Part shown: piece by piece, positions 25,984-34,036 of the stretch
Layout: each line of letters opens with the position of its first letter
Position numbering within the stretch: the stretch's first letter is position 1
Origin: Hyphomonas sp.
GTDB lineage: Bacteria; Pseudomonadota; Alphaproteobacteria; Caulobacterales; Hyphomonadaceae
Length of the DNA: 64,000 nucleotides
Assembly (NCBI GenBank): GCA_020638455.1
Contig: JACKIK010000002.1
Location: 434,001 to 498,000, forward strand
Reading direction: 5' to 3'
Notes under the pieces: generated by a model
What the model saw: only the letters and a program-made list of their open reading frames with translations
Told to the model about the DNA's origin: nothing
Database searches by the model: none
Program-made: the position numbers and the translations under genes

Positions 25984-27347
25984 TCTTCGCCCACGACCAG
26001 GTGCACGTTTCCGTGCGTCGCATCCAGCAGCTGGTCAGCAAAGATACGTGCACCCTCCGGCCGCGCGATCAACGGTATGCCGCGAGCCTCGAACATCCGG
26101 GCAAGGGTCTCGTCGACCATGCCGCCTTCCCACGGCCCCCAGCAGAATGATCGGACACGGATTTGCGGGTAGACCTCTGCAAGCTGCCCGGCGAGCGCGT
26201 TCAGCCAGCCATTCGCCGCGGCATAGTTAGCTTGTCCGGGATTGCCGAAAACGGCGGACGCCGACGAAAACAGTCCGGCGTAGCGAAGCTCGGACAGGTC
26301 AAGCGCGCCGAGCAAAGCAATCAGACCGTCGACCTTCGGCGCGAACACTTTCCGGAACGTCCCCGCGGTCTGCTTCTCGACATGGCCGTCCGCCAGCACA
26401 CCGGCACCATGGATCAGGCCGGTGACCCTCGTTCCGTGGGATACGACTTCATTCAGCACTGCCCGAAGGCGATTCAAATCAGACAGGTCCGCGGAAACAT
26501 AAGTCGCTTCCGCGCCCGCCGCCCTGATCCGGGCGAGCGTACCGACTATCTCGCGGCTCGCGACAAGCCGCTGGGCCAACTGGCCAATGTCCGCGGGCCG
26601 CTTGGGCACATCAGGACGACCGGAATTCCGCGCCAGTTCCGCCCGCACGGACTTCAGGTCATCCGAAACACCGAGCCATTCCGGCCACGGCACTTGCTGC
26701 GAGCGGCCGAAAAGAACGAAGTGTCCGCCGGTCCTGCGCGCAACTTCGACGGTGCAGTCGGATGTGACCCCGCGGCCCCCACCCGTAACCAACCATATGC
26801 CGCCGCTTGCGTCAGCGGACCGAGAAGTAGGGGGAGTGAGCGCGGCTCCCAGCGATGCGGCATGAATGCCGTCATTCGCAAGCATGACGTCTTCTGCACA
26901 TCCCAGTGCGCCGGCTATCCGCTGGGCCGCCTCGTCGACCCCGCACGATACTGCGAGTGTCATCGCCTGTATCGTTGTGCCGGGGCGCTCGAGACGAAGC
27001 GTGCGCACCAGCCCTTCACAGCCGCCGAGGCGCATCGGATCAGGATTCGCGTTGCGATCCAGCACAACGATCCGGGCCTGGACGTCGCTCACACTCAGCG
27101 CAGCCTGCAGCACGGAAAAATGGCGGTCCGCAGGCGGCAGGTCGCTCAGGCCCTCCGTCAGGATGCTTAGTGGCGCACGTCCTGAAAGCGACTGAACGAC
27201 TTCTGCGTGCGCGCCTCTGCGGATCAGCGATGCCGCGAGCGCTGCGGCAATGTCAGGTTCCGCCCCGGTGATCTCGACCGTTCCGCCACGTGCCGGGGTC
27301 CCTTGATCGCTGTAGTCACACAGCCTTTTTCGTACCAGTGCCCGCAC
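25968..27347 (-). CDS. Ketoreductase module of the Pfa synthase (probable -1 frame extension of PfaA)
   Basis: This frame carries a PKS-type ketoreductase that reduces beta-keto groups with NADPH. A structural Rossmann half (1-170) precedes the catalytic half, with VTGGGRGVT (188-194 binds NADPH), LIHGAGVLAD, Ser362 in LFSSASAVFG, Tyr375 and Asn379 in GQANYAAANG. In all Pfa systems I know this domain is the C-terminus of PfaA. Here it lies in the -1 frame after the pfaA stop. The first possible start is a GTG at 27347 with no ribosome binding site, and the frame stays open upstream with coding-like codons to the slippery run at 27425-27431. I infer that it is made mainly as a PfaA-KR fusion by frameshifting. 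Independent translation is possible. Confidence 0.85.
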   Translation of the reverse strand: MRALVRKRLCDYSDQGTPARGGTVEITGAEPDIAAALAASLIRRGAHAEVVQSLSGRAPLSILTEGLSDLPPADRHFSVLQAALSVSDVQARIVVLDRNANPDPMRLGGCEGLVRTLRLERPGTTIQAMTLAVSCGVDEAAQRIAGALGCAEDVMLANDGIHAASLGAALTPPTSRSADASGGIWLVTGGGRGVTSDCTVEVARRTGGHFVLFGRSQQVPWPEWLGVSDDLKSVRAELARNSGRPDVPKRPADIGQLAQRLVASREIVGTLARIRAAGAEATYVSADLSDLNRLRAVLNEVVSHGTRVTGLIHGAGVLADGHVEKQTAGTFRKVFAPKVDGLIALLGALDLSELRYAGLFSSASAVFGNPGQANYAAANGWLNALAGQLAEVYPQIRVRSFCWGPWEGGMVDETLARMFEARGIPLIARPEGARIFADQLLDATHGNVHLVVGEEWNAG

Positions 27348-27385
27348 GGTACTGGTGTAGCCAGGAATATCCGCATCAGGCGTGC

Positions 27386-27431
27386 GGGGACGGATCGCCG
27401 CGACTGGCGCACCGCCCCTCAGGCAAAAAAA
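27386..27431 (-). other. Candidate programmed -1 ribosomal frameshift signal
   Basis: Read on the minus strand, seven T (27431-27425) fall in the pfaA frame as T TTT TTT, the X XXY YYZ slippery form. Then comes a 6-nt spacer GCCTGA that includes the pfaA stop (27421-27419). A hairpin begins at 27418: GGGGCGG (27418-27412) pairs with CCG-T-CCCC (27393-27386, one bulged T). Inside it CGCC (27409-27406) pairs with GGCG (27399-27396) around a 6-nt loop. After a one-base slip back, the frame reads Cys-Leu-Arg-Gly-Gly-Ala-Pro-Val-Ala-Ala and stays open into the ketoreductase. The fused protein would have 1,789 aa. A missing base in the T run would look the same. Confidence 0.6.
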
Positions 27432-30400
27432 TCGGCAATTGCCCGGATTGTTCGCAACTCGGCCAGGGATTCGGGATCAACTTCCGGGAGGTCAGGATGC
27501 TGGTCGCGCAGCGCCGAAAGAATCTCAACCTGCTTGATCGAGTCCACGCCAAGCTCGCCTTCAAGGTCCATGTCGTCCTCGAGCATGTCCGAAGGATAGC
27601 CAGTCTTCTCCGCAATCAGTTCCCGGACGATATCTGCTGTAATGGCACCATTTGCACCGTTGGCAGGATGGTGCCCATTGACGGCGCTGCCATTCGACAG
27701 AGGGGCCGGGGCAGGCGCCGGGCTGGCACCCGGTGTGCCGTCATCAATCATGGCTGCAATCGCTGCGATGGTCCGCAGCTCGACAAGGCGTTCCGGATCG
27801 ATTTCTGGAAGGTGCGGCAGCTTCTCACGAAGTGTGGATAGTATTTCGACCTGCTTTATCGAGTCCACGCCGAGCTCGCCTTCAAGGTCCATGTCGGGCT
27901 CCAGCATGTCCTCTGGATAGCCGGTCTTCTCCGATATGATACCGCGTACCAGGGCCGTTGCATCCAATGCCGGCGCGGCGGCCCGCACGGCAGGACTGTC
28001 GACTGCGGCGGCCTTCGCCACAGGCGCCTGAGCAGGTGCGGGAGGTGGCGCGACCGGCGCAACCGGTGCGCTCGGTACTGTGGGTTTCGCCTGGGTCTGA
28101 ATCGGCGCCGCGTGGCCGTTCAGATACGGTTGTGGCGCCGGCGCCGGTTGGGGTGTTGCAGGGGTCGGCGCCGGAAGTGATGGAACGCTCGTTGTGGTCT
28201 GCTGCGGCAAGCCGGTAAGAACCTGTGCAACGGTATTGAGATATGCCGTATGCGCTGCAGACGTCATGTGCAGGTAATCCGCATGCCTGCGGGATACTTC
28301 CATCATCACGCGCTCCACAGCGCTCTCGCCCGCCGCTCCGACCAGAGTTGGAGCAGGCGCTGAAGCTTGTTGCAGAATAGGTTTTTCAGTCATGGCGGGA
28401 CCCGGCTGTGAGGGAGGGAAAGATGGAAGGGGAGAGGAAAGTGATGCAGAGGGCGCAGCCGCAGTCTGGGGCTTGGGTGCTGCTGCGCGGTCAGGATTGG
28501 GCGCCGCGCGGCCGCTCGCTCCGTCTGCGGGCGGATAGGGCTTGCCGTAGTTCGCGCCTGAAATCTTCACGGCATGCTTCGATGGCAGCGGCTTCGCCGG
28601 CTCGGCGGGCATGCTTGCGAACAGCGCTGCAAGGTCCACTTTCACGCCGGCCGTGCTGAGAGCGCCGATCGTGGAGAGGAATTGCGAGACGCCATTGACG
28701 CGCTTGTTGTCGAGCGCAATCGCCGTATACGGACGGGTGCCGAGAACGTCGCCGACCAGCCCTGTCACGACAGACCCTGGTCCGACCTCGACAAAGATGC
28801 GCGCGCCGTCAGCATACATTCTCTCGACCAGCTCCCTGAACCGGACAGGCGAAGCAAGCTGGATCGACATTTCCTCAGGCATCCGTGCCGCCGGGCAGGT
28901 ATATGGCTCGGCACTCGCATTCGCATAGACCGGCAAGCGCGGCTTGCGCGGCTTGAGCTTTGCAAGCACCTCCCGGAACGGTGAGACTGCGCCCTCCACA
29001 ATCCGGGAATGGAATGCTGTCGCCACCGGCAGCGGCCGCGCCTTGATCCCCGCCTCGGTGAATGCCTGGAGGGCTTTCTGAACCACACCGGTCGGGCCGG
29101 ACAGCACGACCTGGCTAGGGCCGTTGTCGTTCGCCAACACCAGGTCAGGCGCAAATTTCGATACGATGCCGGAAATGTCCGCCGCGCCTGCCTGAACGGC
29201 AATCATGCTTCCCGACGTCGACTGTGCAGCCTCCGCCATAAGCGCGCCGCGCTCTGCCGCAACCGTCAGTGCCGCCTTGGACGACAATGCGCCGCCATAA
29301 TGAAGCGCCATGATTTCGCCGAAGCTGTGCCCGGCCGCCATGGATCCCTCGATGCCTGCCTCACCCAGCAGGGCAAGATGTGACAGCGCCACCGCAGCAA
29401 TGGCCGGCTGCGCATGCTGCATCAATGTCAACCGTTCGATCTGGTCGCCGTGCTCCACCTGGTCAAAGGCCGCCGGCGGGAAGGCGAGGCGGTGCAGTGC
29501 AAGTGCGCCTGTCCGCTCGTGCCCGGCCGCTTCGTCCCACGCGGCACGGGCCGATGGAAATGCCATCGCCAGGTCTGCGCCCATCCCGACATACTGGCTG
29601 CCTTGTCCTGAAAACATGAACGCGATTTTGCCGGGCCGGGTGACATCCCGCGACACCGAGCAGCCGGATTTCAGCGGCCGCTTGCCCACCTCGTGCTTGC
29701 GGATTGCATCGGCGATCGCCGCTGCTTTGGCGGCGAGATCCTGCTGGCTCTCGGCCACAATCGAGGCTCGTGCCTTGTCCGAAACCCTGAATGCAGCATG
29801 TGTCTGCGAAGCCCGGCCCGCAAATGAAAGCGTCGGATCATCCTTGCCTAGATGGTCAAGCGCCGCGGCAAGCGACTCCGGTGAATTGGCCGATACGAGG
29901 AACAATTCGGACGGCAGCGTCCGCCATGGACGAACCGCCGCCTTGCCCGTGTATTCCTCGAGCGTAACATGGAAATTGCTGCCGCCGAACCCGAATGAGC
30001 TGACAGCACCGCGTCGCGGGCGTGCCGGGTCCGAAATCCAGGGCCGGGCCTCCGTATTGAGATAGAATACCGGGCTGTTCCGGATCGCTTCTGCCGGCTC
30101 TTCGACCTTGATCGTCGGCGGCATGACCTTGCGGCTGAGGGCATTCACAACCTTGATCAGGCTCGCCGATCCGGCTGCCGCCTTCGTATGTCCGATCTGG
30201 GACTTCACGGAGCCCAGCGCACACCATGGCGCTCTGCCTTCCTCGCCCTTGAACACGAGGTGCAGCCCTTCGATTTCGGCCTTGTCTCCCGCCTTGGTTC
30301 CTGTGCCATGCGCTTCGACGAGGTCCACGCTCTCGGGCCCGTAGCCAGCCTGCTCGTAAGCGCGAGACAAGGCACGGGCCTGGCCGGCGGGCAGCGGACT

Positions 30401-31336
30401 GTAGATCGCGGTGCCCTTTCCATCGGAAGCACCACCGAGGCCTCGTATCAATGCGTGGATCGTATTTCCATCCCGCTCGGCATCATCGAGCCGCCGCAGG
30501 GCAAGGATCCCGACACCTTCGCCAATCATCGTCCCGTCGGCCTTCGAAGAGAAGGGCCGGCAGTCCCCCGTTGGCGACAGGGCAGGCGTCTTCGAGAAGC
30601 ACATGTACATCAGGATATCGTTCAGCGCGTCCACGCCGCCCGTCAGCACCGTGTCGCTGTCACCCCAGCGCAGCTCGTGCAGGGCGATCTGGAGCGCCGC
30701 GAGACTGGAAGCACACGCAGCATCCGTTACGTAATTGCTGCCGCCGAAGTCGAACCGGTTGGCAATCCTTCCCGCGATGACATTGCCGAGGAGGCCCGGA
30801 AAGGTCGCTTCCTGCCATTCGACATAGTGGTCCTCGATGCGCCGGGCGATGTCCTGTACCTGGCTTTCCTCCAGACCCGCCTGCCGCATTGCGTTCACCC
30901 AGGCCGGCCTTTGCAGGCGTCCGGCCATGTGGGCCGTAAGCTCTGTGGCGGACGCCACACCCAGAACGATGCTCGTGCGCGCCTTGTCGATCTTGCCGCC
31001 GGAATCCCGGGCTATGTCGTCCAGCGTCATTTGCGCCGCAACCAGCGCCAGCAATTGAGCGGAGTCCGTGCCTTCCATCGCTTTCGGCGGAATGCCGAAC
31101 GCGAGGGGGTCGAAGGCAACCGGGTCAATGAAGCCACCGCGACGCCCATATGTCCGATCCCGCGTGCGCGGGTCGTCGTCATAGTAGTCGTCAACCAGCC
31201 AGTGCGACGCGGGAACTTCGCTGAGGAGATCGCGCCCCTCGAACAGATCGCGCCAGAAGCCAGTCACGTCACCCCGGCCCGGAAAGATTGCACCCATCCC
31301 GACAACAGCTATCGGAGGAGCAGTCGGCTTCGGCAT
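27419..31336 (-). CDS. pfaA: PfaA-type polyketide/PUFA synthase: KS-AT-ACP-ACP
   Basis: This is the 1,305-aa zero-frame product. The ketosynthase (about 8-465) has C208 (TDAACASS), H343 (EAHGTGT) and H383 (SQIGHTKAA). The malonyl-type acyltransferase (about 570-880) has Ser671 in AAGHSFGEI and ATAFHS. Ala/Pro-rich linkers (930-1120 and about 1200-1230) flank two ACPs with phosphopantetheine sites S1159 and S1266, each in LGVDSIKQVEIL. Two ACPs is few compared with five or six in Shewanella-type PfaA. The protein ends right after the second ACP, where others continue into a ketoreductase (see the frameshift signal). Its ATG overlaps the pfaD stop (TGATG), so the genes are coupled. Confidence 0.92.
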   Translation of the reverse strand: MPKPTAPPIAVVGMGAIFPGRGDVTGFWRDLFEGRDLLSEVPASHWLVDDYYDDDPRTRDRTYGRRGGFIDPVAFDPLAFGIPPKAMEGTDSAQLLALVAAQMTLDDIARDSGGKIDKARTSIVLGVASATELTAHMAGRLQRPAWVNAMRQAGLEESQVQDIARRIEDHYVEWQEATFPGLLGNVIAGRIANRFDFGGSNYVTDAACASSLAALQIALHELRWGDSDTVLTGGVDALNDILMYMCFSKTPALSPTGDCRPFSSKADGTMIGEGVGILALRRLDDAERDGNTIHALIRGLGGASDGKGTAIYSPLPAGQARALSRAYEQAGYGPESVDLVEAHGTGTKAGDKAEIEGLHLVFKGEEGRAPWCALGSVKSQIGHTKAAAGSASLIKVVNALSRKVMPPTIKVEEPAEAIRNSPVFYLNTEARPWISDPARPRRGAVSSFGFGGSNFHVTLEEYTGKAAVRPWRTLPSELFLVSANSPESLAAALDHLGKDDPTLSFAGRASQTHAAFRVSDKARASIVAESQQDLAAKAAAIADAIRKHEVGKRPLKSGCSVSRDVTRPGKIAFMFSGQGSQYVGMGADLAMAFPSARAAWDEAAGHERTGALALHRLAFPPAAFDQVEHGDQIERLTLMQHAQPAIAAVALSHLALLGEAGIEGSMAAGHSFGEIMALHYGGALSSKAALTVAAERGALMAEAAQSTSGSMIAVQAGAADISGIVSKFAPDLVLANDNGPSQVVLSGPTGVVQKALQAFTEAGIKARPLPVATAFHSRIVEGAVSPFREVLAKLKPRKPRLPVYANASAEPYTCPAARMPEEMSIQLASPVRFRELVERMYADGARIFVEVGPGSVVTGLVGDVLGTRPYTAIALDNKRVNGVSQFLSTIGALSTAGVKVDLAALFASMPAEPAKPLPSKHAVKISGANYGKPYPPADGASGRAAPNPDRAAAPKPQTAAAPSASLSSPLPSFPPSQPGPAMTEKPILQQASAPAPTLVGAAGESAVERVMMEVSRRHADYLHMTSAAHTAYLNTVAQVLTGLPQQTTTSVPSLPAPTPATPQPAPAPQPYLNGHAAPIQTQAKPTVPSAPVAPVAPPPAPAQAPVAKAAAVDSPAVRAAAPALDATALVRGIISEKTGYPEDMLEPDMDLEGELGVDSIKQVEILSTLREKLPHLPEIDPERLVELRTIAAIAAMIDDGTPGASPAPAPAPLSNGSAVNGHHPANGANGAITADIVRELIAEKTGYPSDMLEDDMDLEGELGVDSIKQVEILSALRDQHPDLPEVDPESLAELRTIRAIADFFA
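27529..27620 (-). repeat. Tandem ACP repeat, copy 2 (3' copy)
   Basis: This segment codes for the phosphopantetheine helix region of the second ACP. It is nearly identical at DNA level to 27850-27941, exactly 321 bases (107 codons) away; long stretches such as GAGTCCACGCC and GCTCGCCTTCAAGGTCCATG (plus-strand sense) are shared. It arose by in-frame duplication and could recombine to change ACP number. Confidence 0.8.
27850..27941 (-). repeat. Tandem ACP repeat, copy 1 (5' copy)
   Basis: This is the first-ACP counterpart of the repeat at 27529-27620. It encodes the same EGELGVDSIKQVEIL core, with divergence mainly in third positions and in the flanks. Confidence 0.8.
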
Positions 31337-32877
31337 CAGTCGGCTCCCGCTTCGTCAAAACGCTGTGGCACATAGGAGAATGCGGTTGGCGGCACGGCTG
31401 CGCCTGCGGCACGCAGCTGCGCGGCCCGGCTGATCCGTGCAGCGCCTTCCAGGAGGTTCCAGGCAATCTGCGCAACGGTCCGGTTGGCAATGTCTTCGAG
31501 GAAGGTTCCGGCAACCCACTCATTGAAGGCGCCTTGCGCGGGTCCGCACCAGATCTGGTAATCCGCAACACGGGCCGGGTCGCCCTCGCGGGCCCACTGC
31601 GCGCCCATGAACAGGTAACGCCGCGCCACCAGCGCGAACCTCTTGTTTCCGTCCGTCTCGGCTTTTTCGGCCTCGCGGGGATTGGCCTTGCGGATGTAGT
31701 CCCGCGTTTCGGCCCACGCCTTGTCGAACGGTTCGCCGAGCATGTCTTCCAGCCATGCCCGGTCTTTGGCGTCCATCGTCTCGAAGGAGGCACCGGCGCG
31801 ATAAAGCGCATGCAGCTTTTTCGCCCGCATCGCGAACAGCGTACCGCGCTTCAACACCTGCACTTCGACGCCCTGTTCGAACATGTCAGCCGCAGGGGCC
31901 ATCGCCACATCGGCCGGGCCGGCCTTGGCAAGCAGCAACCGGGCGGGAAGGGAAAGGCCGGATTCGACAGCGGACTGGTTGATCGAGCCGGTGAGGACGT
32001 ACGCCGCGCCCATCTGGAAGGCCGCCGCCACGCCGTGCGGCGTCGCAATGCCGCCCGCAAGTCCGATGCGAATGGAATCCGGATTGATGCCCGTACGCGC
32101 TGCAACGCGATCACGCGCCATGGAAATGGACGAAAAGAGGGGAGCGGCGGCACGGTTGTCCGTATGTCCACCACTGTCGGCCTCTGCGGTGATCTCTGCC
32201 GCGACGGGAACGACGCTCGCGAGGTCCGCCTGGTCGGTCGTGATCGAGCCGTCAGCGACGAGATCATGCAGAATCTTCGCGGGCGCTGGCGCCATGAATT
32301 GCTCGGCGACCTCTGCGCGAGAGACTTTCGCAAACACGTGATGATTGCGTACGATCTTGCCGTCATCTCTGCGCTCCAGTCCGAGTGCCGTGAACCGCAC
32401 AATATCGGGCGACAAGCGCATGTACGCTGACGCTGAAACACGATGGACGCCCTTCCGCAGAAACAGGTCCACCACGGCGGCCTCGTAGCCGGGTTGCTGC
32501 GGGGTATGAATGAGGTTTGCCCCCCAGGCAGGCCGATCGAGACCGAGTTGGGCCTGAATCTCATCGATGCCGTCTTCGATGACTGCAGGCTGCAGGCCGG
32601 CGCTGCCATAGAAACCGACGCAACCCGCGCGCACCGCAGCGACAACCATCTGCGGCGTGGCAATGCCCCGCGCCATTTCGCCGACGACGTAATTGAAACG
32701 TGCACCATGTGTGGCAGCAAATGCCCGGTCGCCCAGCCATTCCGGGTACAGTGGCGGGAGCTGCGAGTAATCCACAGCCGCATCGGCAGCTGCTGGCTTC
32801 ACGAGGACCTCGTCCTTCGCCAGCACGAGGCTCACCGGCCTGCGTGGATCATCAATGATCGTGCTTGTCACGTTCAT
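31336..32877 (-). CDS. pfaD: PfaD-type enoyl reductase (FMN-dependent, 2-nitropropane dioxygenase-like)
   Basis: The 513-aa stand-alone enoyl reductase of Pfa synthases has a TIM barrel that binds FMN and uses NADPH to reduce trans-2-enoyl chains on PfaA. Landmarks are PLYPEWLGDRAF near the N-terminus, NYVVGEMARGIATPQMVVAA, CVGFYGSAGL, GANLIHTP, then IGLAGGIATPHGVAAAFQMGAAYVLTGSINQ (FMN phosphate region) and FEQGVEVQVLKRGTLFAMRA. The C-terminal lid (IWCGPAQGAFNEW) is typical. It is the first gene of the pfa operon, preceded by a 260-bp AT-richer leader. The stop is shared with the pfaA start. Confidence 0.92.
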   Translation of the reverse strand: MNVTSTIIDDPRRPVSLVLAKDEVLVKPAAADAAVDYSQLPPLYPEWLGDRAFAATHGARFNYVVGEMARGIATPQMVVAAVRAGCVGFYGSAGLQPAVIEDGIDEIQAQLGLDRPAWGANLIHTPQQPGYEAAVVDLFLRKGVHRVSASAYMRLSPDIVRFTALGLERRDDGKIVRNHHVFAKVSRAEVAEQFMAPAPAKILHDLVADGSITTDQADLASVVPVAAEITAEADSGGHTDNRAAAPLFSSISMARDRVAARTGINPDSIRIGLAGGIATPHGVAAAFQMGAAYVLTGSINQSAVESGLSLPARLLLAKAGPADVAMAPAADMFEQGVEVQVLKRGTLFAMRAKKLHALYRAGASFETMDAKDRAWLEDMLGEPFDKAWAETRDYIRKANPREAEKAETDGNKRFALVARRYLFMGAQWAREGDPARVADYQIWCGPAQGAFNEWVAGTFLEDIANRTVAQIAWNLLEGAARISRAAQLRAAGAAVPPTAFSYVPQRFDEAGAD

Positions 32878-33137
32878 ATCGTCGACATTTCTTGTCTATC
32901 GGACCGTAATCTTCCTAACGGTCGCTACTTAAAATTAAGCGAACGGGAGAACCCTTTCCCCAGAAAACCCCTCCTTCAGCATTTTTACGGCAGCGCCGCA
33001 AAAAATTCTCTAACGGTGAATTCGTAGCAGATTCAACAGGAGCGTGTCCAATTTGAAATCATTTCAAAGAAAGAAATTGCAGTTGTACGCCCATTTCTCG
33101 CAAAAGTAGCACAGAATATCGGCAAGCGGAGGATTCG
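32878..33137 (-). promoter_or_regulatory. Leader and probable promoter region of the pfa operon
   Basis: This 260-bp AT-richer stretch holds no gene. A 17-bp palindrome lies at 33052-33068. A 6-bp inverted repeat GACCGT (32902-32907) / ACGGTC (32918-32923) sits 25-46 bases before the pfaD start and could form a leader hairpin. CTAACGGT occurs twice, at 32915-32922 and 33010-33017. A possible -35 TTGAAT (minus strand, near 33036) is followed about 17 bases later by a weak TTAGAG -10. No strong ribosome binding site precedes pfaD. Confidence 0.5.
33052..33068 (-). promoter_or_regulatory. 17-bp perfect palindrome, probable operator of the pfa operon
   Basis: TTTGAAAT-C-ATTTCAAA has two perfect 8-base arms around one central base. 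It lies just upstream of the candidate -35 of the pfa operon and 69 bases after the stop of the upstream methyltransferase gene. Dimeric TetR- or MarR-like regulators use sites of this size. I do not recognise the regulator. Confidence 0.55.
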
Positions 33138-34034
33138 TTACCCACTTCGGGAGGCTGTAAGGCGCCAGGCCACCGGATCGTTGCGGTATTTCAGAGGCCG
33201 GGGAGGATCGATCGAGCACCCCAGATCCTGAAGCCTGCAGGCAAGCGCGTCGATCCCCGATTCGTCGAGTGCCGCTTCGATCATTGCGTTGATACGCGCG
33301 TGGTAGAAGCTGAGTTCTCTCTCCAGGGTCCGGGCATTGTCTCGAAGATAGGCGGGTTCGAACCGCTGCCAGTCGCGCAACAGATCCGCCGAAAACGACA
33401 GGGCCCATTGCGTCGTCTCATCCTGTGCGGGCGCATCGCGGGCGGCCTGCCAGGACTTTTCGGCCTCCCGAGCCCTGATCGCCGGATCGTCCTGCGCAGC
33501 AACCGCCCCGGCCAGGCGCCCGAGTGCTGGTACGAGACCCGTGTCGGCAAGAAGCGGCTCCATGCGCTCGCGCCGCCTTTTTGCGTCCGCAATCGCCGGA
33601 CCGTCCGCGTTGTGAAGGATGAACTGAAGGCGCCCCCCGGGTTTCAGAACCCGCACCGCTTCGGCGCTTGCCGCAACCTGTTCTGCATACTCAAACCCGA
33701 ATTGCGAAATGACCGCATCGAATGAGTGATCTTCGAAGGGAAGCTTCTCCAGTGCCACGCCAGGGATCATCTCCGCCGGCGCCGCTGCAGGCAGGCTTGT
33801 CGCGCAGTCGACTCCTGTCATGGCAAGTCCGGGCTTCTGCTTCTGGAGAATGCGGAGCGCGCTACCCGCGCCGCAGGCGAGGTCCAGAATCCGGGCGCCC
33901 GCAGGCACTGAGTCGCAGAACGCCGACCATGCTGCTTCAAACGTCACGGCCCTGCCTCCGGAGAAGCAGCTCTCCGTCATTCCCCCCACCCAGTAACGCG
34001 TCCACGCTTCCGATTGTGAGACCCTGGTGACCAT
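33138..34034 (-). CDS. SAM-dependent methyltransferase (class I)
   Basis: The 298-aa protein has motif I ILDLACGAGSALRIL, then TGVDCATS, PFEDHSFDAVISQFGFEYA and VLKPGGRLQFILHN, the Methyltransf_11/25 pattern. The C-terminal third is helical and Arg/Glu-rich, with no recognised domain. The acceptor substrate is unknown. It lies 2 bases downstream of the SDR stop on the same strand, so the two form an operon. The pfa operon follows in the same direction after a 260-bp gap, so a link to the Pfa product is possible but unproven. Confidence 0.8.
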   Translation of the reverse strand: MVTRVSQSEAWTRYWVGGMTESCFSGGRAVTFEAAWSAFCDSVPAGARILDLACGAGSALRILQKQKPGLAMTGVDCATSLPAAAPAEMIPGVALEKLPFEDHSFDAVISQFGFEYAEQVAASAEAVRVLKPGGRLQFILHNADGPAIADAKRRRERMEPLLADTGLVPALGRLAGAVAAQDDPAIRAREAEKSWQAARDAPAQDETTQWALSFSADLLRDWQRFEPAYLRDNARTLERELSFYHARINAMIEAALDESGIDALACRLQDLGCSIDPPRPLKYRNDPVAWRLTASRSG

Positions 34035-34036
34035 GC

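Noticed and set aside
25968..27421. Simple pseudogene call for a broken pfaA
   Set aside because: Every catalytic motif in PfaA, KR, PfaC and PfaD is intact, and the break sits exactly at a slippery run with a downstream hairpin; a frameshift signal or homopolymer error explains it better, so it is annotated as such rather than as decay.
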